A DNA stretch of 64,000 nt. It comes from Capsicum annuum. Its lineage: Eukaryota; Streptophyta; Magnoliopsida; Solanales; Solanaceae. Position numbers and translations under genes: made by a program. The stretch spans positions 122,184,191 to 122,248,190 of the forward strand of contig NC_061116.1 in the NCBI RefSeq assembly GCF_002878395.1, in the 5' to 3' direction. Shown in pieces: positions 36,129 through 49,100 of the stretch (positions are counted from its first letter, which is position 1; every line of letters starts with the position of its first letter). The notes beneath the pieces are model-generated. The model was not told the origin of the DNA and searched no databases. It saw only the letters and a list, made by a program, of their open reading frames with translations.

Positions 36129-38534
36129 TGTAACGCCCCAAAAACGGGTTCCGGAGAGTCACAGGGTGCTTGAGGCTATGAGTAGCCCCAAGCTAACCCT
36201 TTAAGCCATTTTCATTTAGTTTAACATGAATCAACGGGGTTTCCATAAATAACCCTCAAATATCAATAGAGAAATCATCATCCAAGAATAAAAGAATTTC
36301 AGAAAGATAACAAAATAAGACTTATTAGTCAACTCCCAACATCTATACTAGTTTGACAAGCATCTAAGAAAAATAATAAAACCAGCGAGCCATTGATACA
36401 TGCCCTAACTGACTCATACTCAGTTATCAAATGTAAATAATTTCATGAAACCAGCATCAGACATCACATCCTCGGAATATGAGACTCTCCACAACAGAGG
36501 ATGTAGAACAGCGTGCCCAAAGAATCACTATCGAACCTGGAACTGAACACCTAAACCTATATTCCGAGAAAATACAGCCCACATCCAAAGATGTGGGTCA
36601 GTACCATGGAAAGGAACTGAGTATATGGGGGTGTATGCAGTTTTATAAACATCATCATCATAAATATTTATAAGAAATATGCAGGATGTATGAAAGACTA
36701 ACATAGCCCAAAGAAAATCATCATAATCATGAGAGGATGAAATAAGTACAATAACACATGTGAGTCATCATATAATTTGTCAATCACTTTCAGTTCATCA
36801 AGAATATCAATTCTCATAATGTAAATATCATTTAAATCTTTCGAAAGAATAACTTTCACAATTCCATTTTCAAATCACTTCACCATTCACCATATACACA
36901 AGGAAACACACACACACTGGGAGATCCTATAACCGACATAAACCATGTGAGCTACATGGAGTCAAACGTACAACCCACATTGGGGAGAGCCATCCTATTC
37001 TTGCCATCGGAGTAGGACTATCGATATCAAATACACACAAACTAGTGATCACTATATAAATCAGCCTCAGGCTCACTACTACGAGGGCACGTAGTTCTAG
37101 GAAAGTAAGGTAGCTTTATACCTCCCACTCAGTGCTAAATATTTCTTCCGGACTTTGCTCAGGTCATTTCAAAGACAATCCATAACAAAACAATTTCAGT
37201 AATATATAAATATACATCGAGAGCCATCATGCTTCCTATCTATCAAAATCAACCACGTTGTGGATTTCTTTCACACTCGAGTTCAAAACACTCCATTAAG
37301 ACCAAAAGGTCAAATAATTTAAAATATCTCAAATATTCAACATCAACGTGCTTATAACACACACTTTCTAAAAAAATACGATTTCCAATGGGGATTCACG
37401 ACCCAAATATCAAAATCATGATAAATATCGTTCAAGATTCATGCTTTATATCTCCACACATGTAAATTCAACTTTCAAAATCATAAACATCAAGATTTCA
37501 TAATAATCATCATAAGATTTGGGTTCATGCTTTAAATTCGTAAAAATCAAATAAAAATCATGCCTTTGTAAAGAAAATTACTTTTGCGCACAAGAACGAA
37601 AAAAGTTCTTGTTGAAAAACCCCACATACCTTGAATGATGAATTTTAGATCGATACTCATTTTTGAGATGTAAATCGTGCCTTTGAATGGTGGTTCTTGG
37701 AGTTCTTGAACTAGGAACTTGGAATCTTGAATAATTTTATAGAATTAATGGTGAACTTTGGAGGTTCTTGAAGTTGGATGTAGGAGCTTAGTTTCTTTTT
37801 GAGGGAATTTGATAAAATATAAAATATAATTCTTCTAATAGGCTTTAATATAGGGTTTGGACAGATTTGGTTGTGGCTAAATGACCAAAACACCCCAAAA
37901 AATTAAATAATTTTCGAATCTGTCCTTTGGTGGACTATTTTGATAGTCTGAAGTAGATCAACCATAATGTTTTACTTCGATATCCAAATTGGATGAAACT
38001 AATTTCATTAGAAAGAGGACTCTCATATTTTTTCGTTGATATATAGTATCTCACCCAGATCGTTGTGTACGAGGAGTTATGATAATTTGAAATTGACCCA
38101 AAAATTTACTTTTGATAGGCTGAAGTAGATCGACCATAACTTTTTGCTCTGGTAGACAAATTGGATGAAACCAATTTCATTGGAAAGAGGAGTCGCAGAT
38201 ATTTCTATTGATATATAGTAGATCACCCAGATCATTATTTAAAAGGAGTTATGATCGTTTGAAGTTAGAGCAAAAATATGTCAGGCCTCAGTACTTTTTC
38301 CTGCACGTTTTACTGTCACTACTATTCACGGTTCGATCAGAATGTTCATAACTCATCGCTCGGGTGTTCGTTTTGGACTATCCACATATCGTTGGAAAGA
38401 TTATTAAATACTCTATGGAATGGTGGGTTATTATCTAAGACATTCAACACGGAAAATTTATAATTAATTCTAGAAGATAGAACCCAACACATTTACGCAC
38501 AAAGTTTCAACAAAAAATTTCCCGGGGTATTGTA
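36129..38534 (-). repeat. LTR C1 (2.41 kb)
   Basis: Begins TGTAACGCCCCAAAAACGGG and ends ...GGGGTATTGTA, where the expected terminal ACA has mutated. It is followed by the polypurine tract at 38535-38549 (minus strand AAGGGGAGGATGA). Confidence 0.9.
37938..38283. repeat. 173-bp tandem duplication inside LTR C
   Basis: Two diverged copies starting TTTGATAG at 37938 and 38111. Each contains GAAGTAGATC, CAAATTGGATGAAAC, AATTTCATT.GAAAGAGGA, TATATAGTA and CACCCAGATC in the same order. The same pair is present in the other two C LTRs (about 45370-45710 and 52835-53175), so the duplication predates the dimer. Confidence 0.85.
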
Positions 38535-38749
38535 TCATCCTCCCCTTGGAAACATTCATCCTCGAATGACGCTATATATGCCAAGATTAGATAGGGAATA
38601 GAGTATATAGCTGAAACCATTCGTTAGACTCATCACCACGTCGTTTCTCATTTCGAATGCAATATAGAATACATAAAATCAAGAAACTACAGATGCACAC
38701 ATAATAAATAACAGTTGAACTGCTGCAACTTTTATCAAAATTGCATGAT

Positions 38750-41700
38750 TTAGGAAAGAACAGTACCTTCAGCTTGATCGAAGTTCGCAGAAAATAGGTG
38801 CGGTTACTTTGATCTCATATCCTCCTCAGCTTCCTAAGTTGCACCCTCAACAGATTGTTTCGCCACAACACCTTGGCCAAGGGAACTTCTTTGTTCCTTA
38901 GTCTTCGGACACTGAAATCAAGAATCTCAACAGGAATCTCATCAAAAGAAAGATTTTCTTGAATGTCAGCACTCACAGAGGAATCCACTACCACAACATC
39001 GCTAATATGCTTTCTAAGCATGGAGACATGAAATATTGGATGAACAGAGGACAACTCGGAAGGCAACTTGAGTTCATAAGCTACCTTACCAACACGGCTA
39101 AGAATTTTGTAAGGACCAACATAACGGGGACTAAGCTTCCCCTTCTTTCTGAATCTCTTCACCCCCCTCATGGGTGAAATTTTTAGATACACTAGGTCAC
39201 CAACTTCAAAATCAAGGTCTCTCCTTCTAACATCCGCATATGACTTCTAATGACTCTGCGCAGTTTTCAATCTCTCCCTAATTAACTTAACTTTTTCCAT
39301 AGCCTCAAATACCGAATCAGGACCACTCACAGCCACTTCACCCACCTCGAACAAACCTATGGGTGATCTACAGTTCCTCATATATAAGGCTTCAAACGGA
39401 GCAATGCCAATACTAGAGTGGAAACTATTATTGTAAGAAAACTCTATCAACGGTAAGTGATCATCCCAACTTCCCTTAAAGTTAAGTGCACAAGCTCTCA
39501 ATATATCCTCTAAGGGCTGGATAGTCCACTCAGCCTGACCATCGGTCTGCAGATGAAAAGCAGAACTCAAAAGCACTTGGGTACCAAGACCCTTCTTAAA
39601 AGCTTTCTAAAATTGCGAAGTGAACTGAGTACCCCTATCCAAAATTATAGACAAGGGAACTCCATACAGTCTGACTACCTCTCGGATGTACAATCTAGCG
39701 TAATCCTCAGCAATATATGAAGTATGAACAGGCAAGAAATGAGCAGACTTATTCAACCTATCAATCACAACCCAAATGGAATCATGATGGCGTCGGGAAG
39801 GAGGTAAACCAATCACGAAGTCCATATTTATCTCTTCCCATTTCCAGGTAGGAATACTAAACTCTTGCATCATAACACTAGGTCTTTGGTGTTCAACCTT
39901 AACCTGTTGGCATGTTGCATACTTAGCTATAAATGCTACTATATCCAACTTCATGCCACTCTACCAATAGATTTCCCGCAAGTCTTGGTACCTCTTGGTG
40001 GCACCAGGATGAATAGAATATCGCTCCCCATGCGCTTTATCCATAATTCTTTGTCTCAGATCATCAACATTCAGGACACACAATCTACCCTGCAATCTCA
40101 ACACACCATCTCCCCCTTGGGAGGAAACCTCTACTTTTGGTCCTTGACTGAGACCAAACTAGCATCTAAGTATTGCTTTTCCTTCACTTCCGAAACCAAA
40201 GAGGATTCAAAACTACTCTGAACCCCTATACTACCTTCAGCAGAGTCAAACAACCTAACCCCCAATCTAGCAAAACGATGTACATCACAAGCGAACTCTT
40301 TCTTACCTTCTACCACATACAAAACACTACCCATGGACACTCTACTTAGGGCATCCGCCATAACGTTGGCCATGCCCGGATGGTACAGCACACTCATATC
40401 ATAGTCCTTTAATAATTCTAACCATCGTCTTTGCATAAGATTCAATTCTCTCTGGGTAAACACATACTACAGACTCTTATGATCAGTGAACACATCAACA
40501 TATACACCATACAAATAGTATCTCCATATTATCAAAGCAAACACAACACCAGCCAAGGTCATGGGTGGGGTAATTTTTATTATGGGGTTTCAACTGTCTA
40601 GAAGCATAAGCTATCACAATACCTTCTGTATCAATACGCAACCCAACCCAACTCTCGAAGCATCACAGTACACCATAAAACCATCAACACCATCAGGCAA
40701 AGTCAAAATAGGGGCTGAAGTGAGTCGATTCTTCAACTCCTGAAAACTATTCTCACAAGATTCGGACCACAAGAACTTTACCTTTTTTTTGGGTCAACTG
40801 GGTCATAGGAGACGCTATAGAGGAGAAACCCTCAACAAAATGGCGGTAATAGCCAGCTAAACCCAAGAAACTTCAGATATCAGTCAGAGAAATAGGTCTA
40901 GGCCAATTTCTAACAGCTTCAATCTTTTGGGGAACAACTCTAATACCCTCGCAAAAATGATATGACCTAGAAAAGCAAATGACCATAGCCAAACTCACCT
41001 TACTGAATTTGACAAACAATTTGTGATCTCTAAGGGTTTGCCAAACAGTTCAGAGATAATCAGAATGTTCATCCTCACTACAGGAGTACACCAGTATATC
41101 ATTGATGAACACTATGACAAACATATCCAGATATGGCCTGAACACTCAGTTCATGAGGTCCATGAAAGCTTTTGGGGCATTAGTTAACCCGAAAGACATA
41201 ACAAGAAACTCAAAATGGCCATAATGAGTTTGGAAAACGGTTTTTGGGATGTCACACTCCCTAAATTTGAGTTGATGATAGCCAGAACGAAGGTCTATCT
41301 TTGAGAAATAACTTGCACCTTGCAATTGGTTAAACAAATCATCTATTCTCGGAAGGGGGAATTATTTTTTATGGTGACTTTATTCAGTTAGCGGTAATCA
41401 ATACACATACGCAAAGAGCCATCTTTCTTTCTTACAAACAACATAGGAGCACCCCAAGGAAAAACACTGGGCCTTATGAAACCCTTATCTAGTAGATCTT
41501 TGAGTTGCTCTTTCAACTCCTTTATTTCTGCAGGGGCCATATGGTAAGGAGGAATAGAAATGGGCTGAGTATCGGGAAGAAGATCAATCTCGAAATCTAT
41601 CTCTCTATCAGGAGGTATCCCTGGGAGATCATCCGTAAAGAAGTCAGAAAACTCATTGACGATGTTAACAGACTGAAGAGTTGGAGTTTCAAACTTAGTG

Positions 41701-43339
41701 TCTTTGACTCTAACCAAATGGTAAATACGCCCCTTGGAAATAAGCTTTCTAGCTTTGAGGTAAGAGATAAAATGATTCTTGGGTAACATAGAATTCCTAG
41801 ACCACTCAATCACAGATGCACCCAAAAATTGAAACTTGACCATTCGGGTCGGATAATCAATAGAGGCATAAGAAGAATACAGGTAGTCCATACCCAGAAT
41901 CACATCAAAATCTACCATGTTTAACTCAAACAGATCATCCAACAAGACTCTATAAAGAACGGTAATTGGATACTTTTTATACACTTTCTGGGAAATAATC
42001 GACTCACCCACTAGGGTAGAAACTAGGATAGGATCAGGAATAATCTCAGGACTCATTTCAAAATTCATAGTAATCAAAGTTGTAACATATGAGAAACTGG
42101 ATCTAGGATCCAACAAAGTACACACATCAAATTGAAATATAAGAAGCATACCAGTAACAACATTGGGAGAGTCCTCCTGTTCCTGGTAGGATGGTAAAGT
42201 GTAGAATCTATTCTACCACTACCCGCCAGCATTGCTAGAAGAGGCGCCTTGAGCTGGGGCTGGGCGAGTCGCTGGAACTGGAGCACTAACAGTCTGAGTC
42301 TGGGTCTGGAGGCGATAGTCACGACGCCCTTGTCCATCCTATGGACAATATCTAACTCTGTGAACCATATCAACACACCGTAAATAACCTCTCTTCTCAC
42401 CCCAACACTCACCCGAATGAGCCCTACCATACTTAGGACGCAGGGGAAGATTTGGCTTACTGCCAGCACTGTACTAGGACCTGGATGCATATGACCTGCT
42501 ACCTTACCCCTGCCTACCTCTAGGCACAGGTGCACTAGAAGAAGACAGTGATGGCATAGATAAATGATCCTGACACTGAGGGCGAGTTCCACCCTACAAT
42601 CTAGTTTGACCCTGCCCGTGCTGCTCGAACCTAGCTCTCTTATTCCCTCTCATTCTATCTCTCTCCTTAATCTGTCTGCCTCAATCTGTTGGGCATGGGT
42701 CATCAGCTGAGAAAGATTCATCTCACTATTCAACATAGCAGGCCTACACTCCTTAACGACATAACCAGACACTCCAGTCACAAACTTACTTATACTATCT
42801 CGATTATCAGCAACTAAGTCAGGAGCACACTTGGTCAACTGATTGAACTTTAGACAGTACTCCCTAACAGTCACAGAGCCCTGTCGCAGGTTCATAAACA
42901 CTTCCACCTTTGCCTCCCTTATCTCCAAAGGGAAAAACTTATCCAGGAATATATCCTGAAACTCTTGCCAAGTTGTAGGGACAGCTCTCTTACCTCTACC
43001 TTTCCACCAAGCAACAACCCAGTCATAAGCAAGCTTTTTCAACCTATATGCAACTAACTCCACACTACGTTCCTCAGATACATGCATCACCTGAGTAGTC
43101 TTTGACCTATAGAATTTCAGCGGATTCATCCGCATGAAGTCACGGATCCTGGCAGCAGCTGAATCATCTCCCTGCTACTGTGGAGCCGAGGTCGGGTTGT
43201 CCTGAACATTTGTAGTAACAGCTTGGGCCAGCGCCTAAAAGGATGCCCGAAATTCAGTATGACATACGTTTTCATTCAATGGGTCAGCGGATTGAGGTTG
43301 CAGATCATCATTATTTCTTCTCGCTCAATGTGGAGGCAT
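38750..43339 (-). pseudogene. Gypsy C gag-pol, copy 1
   Basis: Minus-strand gag-pol of a Tekay-like chromovirus. ATG is at 43337-43339. Gag (to about 42650) contains FMRMNPLKFYRSK and lacks 14 codons present in copy 2. A zinc-knuckle remnant (LRCVDMVHRVRYCP) lies near 42345-42390. The protease and RT start form one frame of 253 codons (42149-41388). The protease motif is DPRSS in place of DPGSS, and the RT motif is FIND in place of FIDD (AAT at 41101-41103), both inactivating. RNase H (about 40760-40260), integrase zinc region and core (about 40080-39250, WVVIDRLNKSAHFLPVHTS and LDRGTQFTS), SH3-like domain (KKGKLSPRYVGPYKIL) and chromodomain remnant follow. The stop is at 38750-38752. Confidence 0.9.
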
Positions 43340-43535
43340 ATTTCTGAAGAGGAGAGCACAAATCAATAGTAGAGAGAGACACTTTAAGCATGATAGACTT
43401 CTGAAAGTAAGAATCACACTTTTTCCTAAAATTTCTTGTAGCCTCTTGCTCATAGATGTGGCATGCTACATACCGATGATCAAAACTCTACTTAACGTGG
43501 CTTGTCAGACTACCTAGGATACCTTAAAATCTTAG

Positions 43536-43548
43536 GCTCTGATACTAA
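43536..43548 (-). other. Primer-binding site, C copy 1
   Basis: The minus strand reads TTAGTATCAGAGC, one base off the initiator tRNA-Met complement, three bases inside the middle LTR. Confidence 0.8.
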
Positions 43549-43551
43549 GTT

Positions 43552-45962
43552 TGTAACGCCCCAAAAATGGGTTCCGGAGCGTCACACGGTTCTTGAGGGT
43601 ATGAGTAGCCCTAAGCTAACCCTTTGAGCCATTTTCATTCAGTTCAACACGAATCAGCGGGGTTTCCATAAATAACCCTCAAATATCAACAGAGAAATCA
43701 TCATCCAAGAATAAAATAATTTTAGAAAGATAACAAAATAAGACTTATTAGTCAACTCCCAACATCTATACTAGTTTGACAAGCCTCTAAGAAAATCAAT
43801 AAAACCAGCAAGCCATTGAGACATGCCCCAACTCACTCATACTCAGTTATCAAATCTAAATAATTCCGTGAAACCAACATCAGACATCACATCCTCGAAA
43901 CATGGGGACTCACCACGACAGGTGATGTAGAACATCGTGCCCAAAGAATCACTGTTGAACCTGGAACTGAGCACCTGAACCTACATTCCGAGAAAATATA
44001 GCCCACATCCGAAGATGTAGGTCAGTACTATGGAAAAGAACCGAGTATATGGGGGTGTATGCAGTTGTATAAACATCATCATCATAAATATTTATAAGAA
44101 ATATGCAGGATGTATGAAAGACTCACATAGCCCGAAGAAAATATTCATAATCGTGAGAGGATGAAATAAGTACAATAACTCATATGAGTCATCATATAAT
44201 TTGTCAATCACTTTCAGTTCATCAAGAATATCAATTTTCATAATGTAAATGTCATTTAAATCTTTCAGAAGAATAACTTTCGTAATTCCTCTTTCAAATC
44301 ACTTCACAATTCACCATAGACACAAGGAAACACATACACTGGGAGATCCTATAACCGACATAAACCATGTGAGCTACACGGAGTCCAACGTAAAACCCAT
44401 GTTGGGGAGAGCCATCCTATCCTTGCCATCAGAGTAAGACTATCGATATCAAATCCATACAAACTAGTGATCACTATATAAATCAGCCTCAGGCTCACTC
44501 CTACGGGGGCCGTAGTTCTATGAAAGTAAGGTCGCTTTATACCTCCCACTCAGTGTTAAAGATTTCTCCCGAACATATCTCAGATCATTTCAAAGACAAT
44601 CCACAATAAAACAATTTCAGTAATTTATAAATATACATCGGGAGCCATCATGCTTTCTATCTATCAAAATCAACCACGTTATGAATTTCTTTCACACTCG
44701 AGTTCAAAACAACTCCATCAAGACCAAAAGGTCAAATCAATCAAAATATCTCAAATATTCAACATCAACGTGCTTATAACACACACTTTCTCAAAAAAAC
44801 ATAATTTTCAATGGGGATTCACGACCCAAATATCAAAATCAAGACAAATATCATTCAAGATTCATGCTTTATATCTCCACACATGTAAATTCATCTTTCA
44901 AAATCTTAAACATTAAGATTTTATAATAATAATCATCATAAGGTATGGGTTCATGCTTCAAATTCGTAAAAATCAAATAAAAATCATGCCTTTGTAAAGA
45001 AAATTACTTTTGGGCACAAGAACGAAAGAGAGTTCTTGTTGAAAAACCCCACATATATTGAATGATGAACTTTAGATCAATACTCATTTTTGAAATGTTA
45101 ATCGTTCCTTTGAATGATGGTTCTTGGAGTTCTTGAACTAGGAACTTGGAATCTTGAATAAATTTGCAGAATTAATGGTGAACTTTGGAGGTTCTTGAAG
45201 TTGGATGTAGGAGCTTAGTTTCTTTTTGAGGGAATTTGATGAAATATAACATATAATGCATCTAATAGGCTTTAATATAGGGTTTGAACAGATTTTGGGT
45301 CAGCAGGAATGACGAAAACGCCCCTAAAAATTAAATAATTCTCGAATTTGTCCTTTGGTGGACTGTTTTGATAGTCTGAAGTAGATCAGTCATAACATTT
45401 TACTCTGATATCCAAATTGGATGAAACTAATTTATTAGAAAGAGAACTCTCATATATTTCTATTGATCTCTAGTATCTCACCCAGATCATTGTGTACGAG
45501 GAGTTATGATTATTTGAAATTGACCCAAAAATTCTCTTTTGTTAAGATGAAGTAGATCGACCATAACTTTTTGCTCCGATAGACAAATTAGATGAAACCA
45601 ATTTCATTAGAAAGAGGACTTGCAGAGATTTCCTATGATATATAGTAGATCACCCAGATCATTATGTACAAGGAGTTATGATCATTTAAATTTGGAGCAA
45701 AAATATGTCAGGCCTCAGTACTTTTTCCTGCATGTTTTACTGTTCACTACTATTCACAGTTCGATCGAAATGTTCATAACTCGTCGCTCGGGTGTCCATT
45801 TTGGATGTTCCACATATCATTGGAAAGCGTATTCAATACTATACACAATGGTGGGTCATAATCTAAGACATTCCGCACAAAAAATTCATAATTTATTCTA
45901 GAAGATAGAACCCAACACATTTACGCACAAAATTTCAACGAAAAATTTCCTGGGGTATTACA
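43552..45962 (-). repeat. LTR C2 (2.41 kb), shared middle LTR
   Basis: Begins TGTAACGCCCCAAAAATGGG and ends ...TGGGGTATTACA. It serves as upstream LTR for internal copy 1 and downstream LTR for copy 2. It shares the AATGGG and GCGTCACAC variants with C3 against C1 near its start. Confidence 0.9.
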
Positions 45963-46169
45963 TCATCTCGCCCTTGGAAACATTCATCCTTGAATGACGC
46001 TTGATATGACAAGATTAGATGAGAATAGAGCATATAGCTGAAACCATTCGTTAGACTCATCACCACATCGTTTCTCACTCTGAATGCAACATAGAATGCA
46101 TAAATTCAAGAAACTACAGCTGAACACATAATAAATGACAGTTGAACTGCTACAACTTTTATCAAAATT

Positions 46170-49100
46170 GAAAGATTTAGGAAAGTACCTTCGGCTTGAA
46201 CGGAGTTCGCGGAAAATAGGTGTGGGTACTTTGATCGCATATCTGCCTTAGCTTCCTAAGTTGCACCCTCAACAGATTGTTTCGCCATAACACCTTGACC
46301 AAGGGAACTTCTTTGTTCCTTAGTCTTCGAACACTGAAATCAAGAATCACAATAGGAATCTTATCAAAAGAAAGATTTTCTTGAATGTCAGCACTCACAG
46401 AGGAATCCACTACCACAACATCGCTAATATGCTTTCTAAGCATGGAGACATGAAATATTGGATGAACAGAGGACAACTAGGAAGGCAACTCGAGTTCATA
46501 AGCTACCTTACCAACACGGATAAGAATTTTGTAAGGACTAACATAATGGGGACTAAGCTTCCCCTTCTTTCCGAATCTCTTCACCACCCACATGGGTGAA
46601 ATTTTTAGATACACTAGGTCACCAACGTCAAACTCAAGGTCTCTCCTTCTTACACCCCATATGACTTCTGACGACTCTGCGCAGTTTTCAACCTTTCCCT
46701 AATTAACTTAACTTTTTCCATAGCCTCAAATACCGAATAAGGACCACTCACAGCTACTTCACCCACCTCAAACCAACCTATGGGTGATCTACACTTCCTC
46801 CTATATAAGGCTTCAAATAGAGCTATGCCAATACTAAATTGGAAACTGTTATTGTAAGCAAACTCTATCAACGGTAAGTGATCATCCCAACTTTCCTTAA
46901 AGTCAAGTGCACAAGCTCTCAACATATCCTCTAAGATCTGGATAGTCCACTCAGCCTGACCATCGATCTACAGATGAAAAGAAAAACTCAAAAGCACTTG
47001 GGAACCAACAACCTTCTAAAAAGCTTTCCAAAATTACGAAGTGAACTGAGTACCCCTATCCGAAATGATAGACAAGGGAACTCCATGCAATCTGACTAGC
47101 TCTCGGATATACAATCTAGCATAATCCTCATCAGTAGATAAAGTATGAATAGGCAAGAAATGAGTAGACTTAGTCAACCTATCAACCACAACCCAAATGG
47201 AATCATGATGGCGTCGGGAAGGAGGTAAACCAATCACGAAGTCCATATTTATCTCTTTCCACTTCCAGGTGGGAATACTAAACTCTTACATCATACCACT
47301 AGGTCTTTGGTGTTCAACCTTAACCTGTTGGCATGTTGCATACTTAGCTACAAACACTGCTATATCCAACTTCATGCCACTCTACCAATAGATTTCCCGC
47401 AAGTCTCGGTACATATTGATGGCACTAGGATGAATAGAATATCGCGCCCCATGTGCTTTAGCAATAATTCATTGTCTCAGATCATTAACATTCGGGACAC
47501 ACAATCTACTATGCAATATCAACACACCATCTCCCCCTTGGGAGGAAACCTCTACTTTTTGATCCTTGACTGACTCCTTCAGTCTGACCAAACTAGCATC
47601 TAAGTATTGCTTTTCCTTCATTTCCGAAACCAAGAAGGATTCGAAACTACTCTGAACCCCTATACTACCTTCAGCAGAGTCAAACAACCTAACCCCCAAT
47701 CTAGCCAAACGAAGTACATCACGAGCGAACTTTTTCTTACCTTCTACCACATGCAAAACACTACACATGGACACTCTACTTAGGGCATCCACCACAGCGT
47801 TGGCCTTGCCCGAATGGTACAACACACTCATATCATAGTCCTTTAATAATTCTAACCATCGTCTTTGCATAAGATTCAATTCTCTCTGGTTAAACACATA
47901 CTGCAGGCTCTTATGATCAGTGAAAACATCAACATGGACACCATACAAATAGTGTCTCCATATTTTCAAAGCAAACACAACAGCAGCCAACTCAAGGTCA
48001 TGGGTGGGGTAATTTTTCTCATGGGGTTTCAACTGTCTAGAAGCATAAGCTATCACCTTACCTTCTGCATCAATACGCAACCCAACCCAACTCTCGAAGC
48101 ATCACAGTACACCACAACACCATCAACACCATCAGTCAAAGTCAAAATAGGGGCTGAAGTGAGTTGAGTCTTCAACTCCTGAAAACTCTTCTCACAAGAT
48201 TCGGACCATAAGAACTTCACTTTTTTTTGGGTCAACTGAGTCATAGGAGACGCTATAGAGGAGAAATCCTCAACAAAACGGCGGTAATAGCCAGCTAAAC
48301 CCAAGAAACTTTGGATATCAGTCAGAGAAATAGGTCTAGGCCAATTTCTAACAGCTTTAATCTTTTGGGGATCAACTCTAATACCCTCGAAAGAAATGAT
48401 ATGACCTAGAAAAGCAACTGACCTTAGCCAAACTCACACTTACTGAACTTGGCAAACAATTTGTGATCTCTAAGGGTTTGCAATACAGTTCAGAGATTAT
48501 CAGAATGTTCATCCTCACTATGGGAGTACACCAGTATATCATCGATGAACACTATGACAAACATATCTAGATATGGTTTGAACACTCGATTCATGAGGTC
48601 CGTGAAAGCTGTTGGGGCATTAGTTAACCTGAAAGACATAACAACAAACTCAAAATGGCCATAATGAGTTCGAAAAGCAGTTTTTCGGATGTCACACTCC
48701 TTAAATTTGAGTTGATGATAGCCAAAACGAAGGTCTATCTTTTAGAAATAACTTGCACCTTGCAATTGGTCAAATAAATCATCTATTTTCTGAAGGGGGT
48801 AGTTATTTTTTATGGTGACTTTATTCAGTTAGCGGTAATCAATACACATACGCAAAGAGCCATCTTTCTTTCTTACAAACAACATAGGAGCACCCCAAGA
48901 AAAAACACTGGGCCTTATGAAACCCTTATCTAGTAGATCTTTGAGTTGCTCTTTCAACTCCTTTAGTTCTGCAGGTGTCATAAGGAGGAATTGAAATAGG
49001 CTGAGTATTGGGAAGAAGATCAATCCTGAACTCTATTTCTCTATTAGGAGGTATCCCTGGGAGATCATCTGGAAAGACATCAGAAAACTCATTGACGATG

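Noticed and set aside
35971..36162. 63-codon minus-strand frame
   Set aside because: It crosses the border of LTR C1; only the part from 36128 downward is real captured exon.
39865..40221. 118-codon plus-strand frame, and similar plus-strand frames at 47307, 47865, 38959 and 46381
   Set aside because: Antisense shadows of integrase, RNase H and chromodomain coding in gypsy C.
42074..42592. 172-codon minus-strand frame
   Set aside because: It is the wrong frame over the zinc-knuckle/protease linker of gypsy C copy 1; the same shadow recurs at 49505-49966 in copy 2.
44650..44916. 88-codon plus-strand frame
   Set aside because: Lies wholly inside LTR C2; the matching frame in C3 (52153-52362) is shorter and not conserved, so it is chance.
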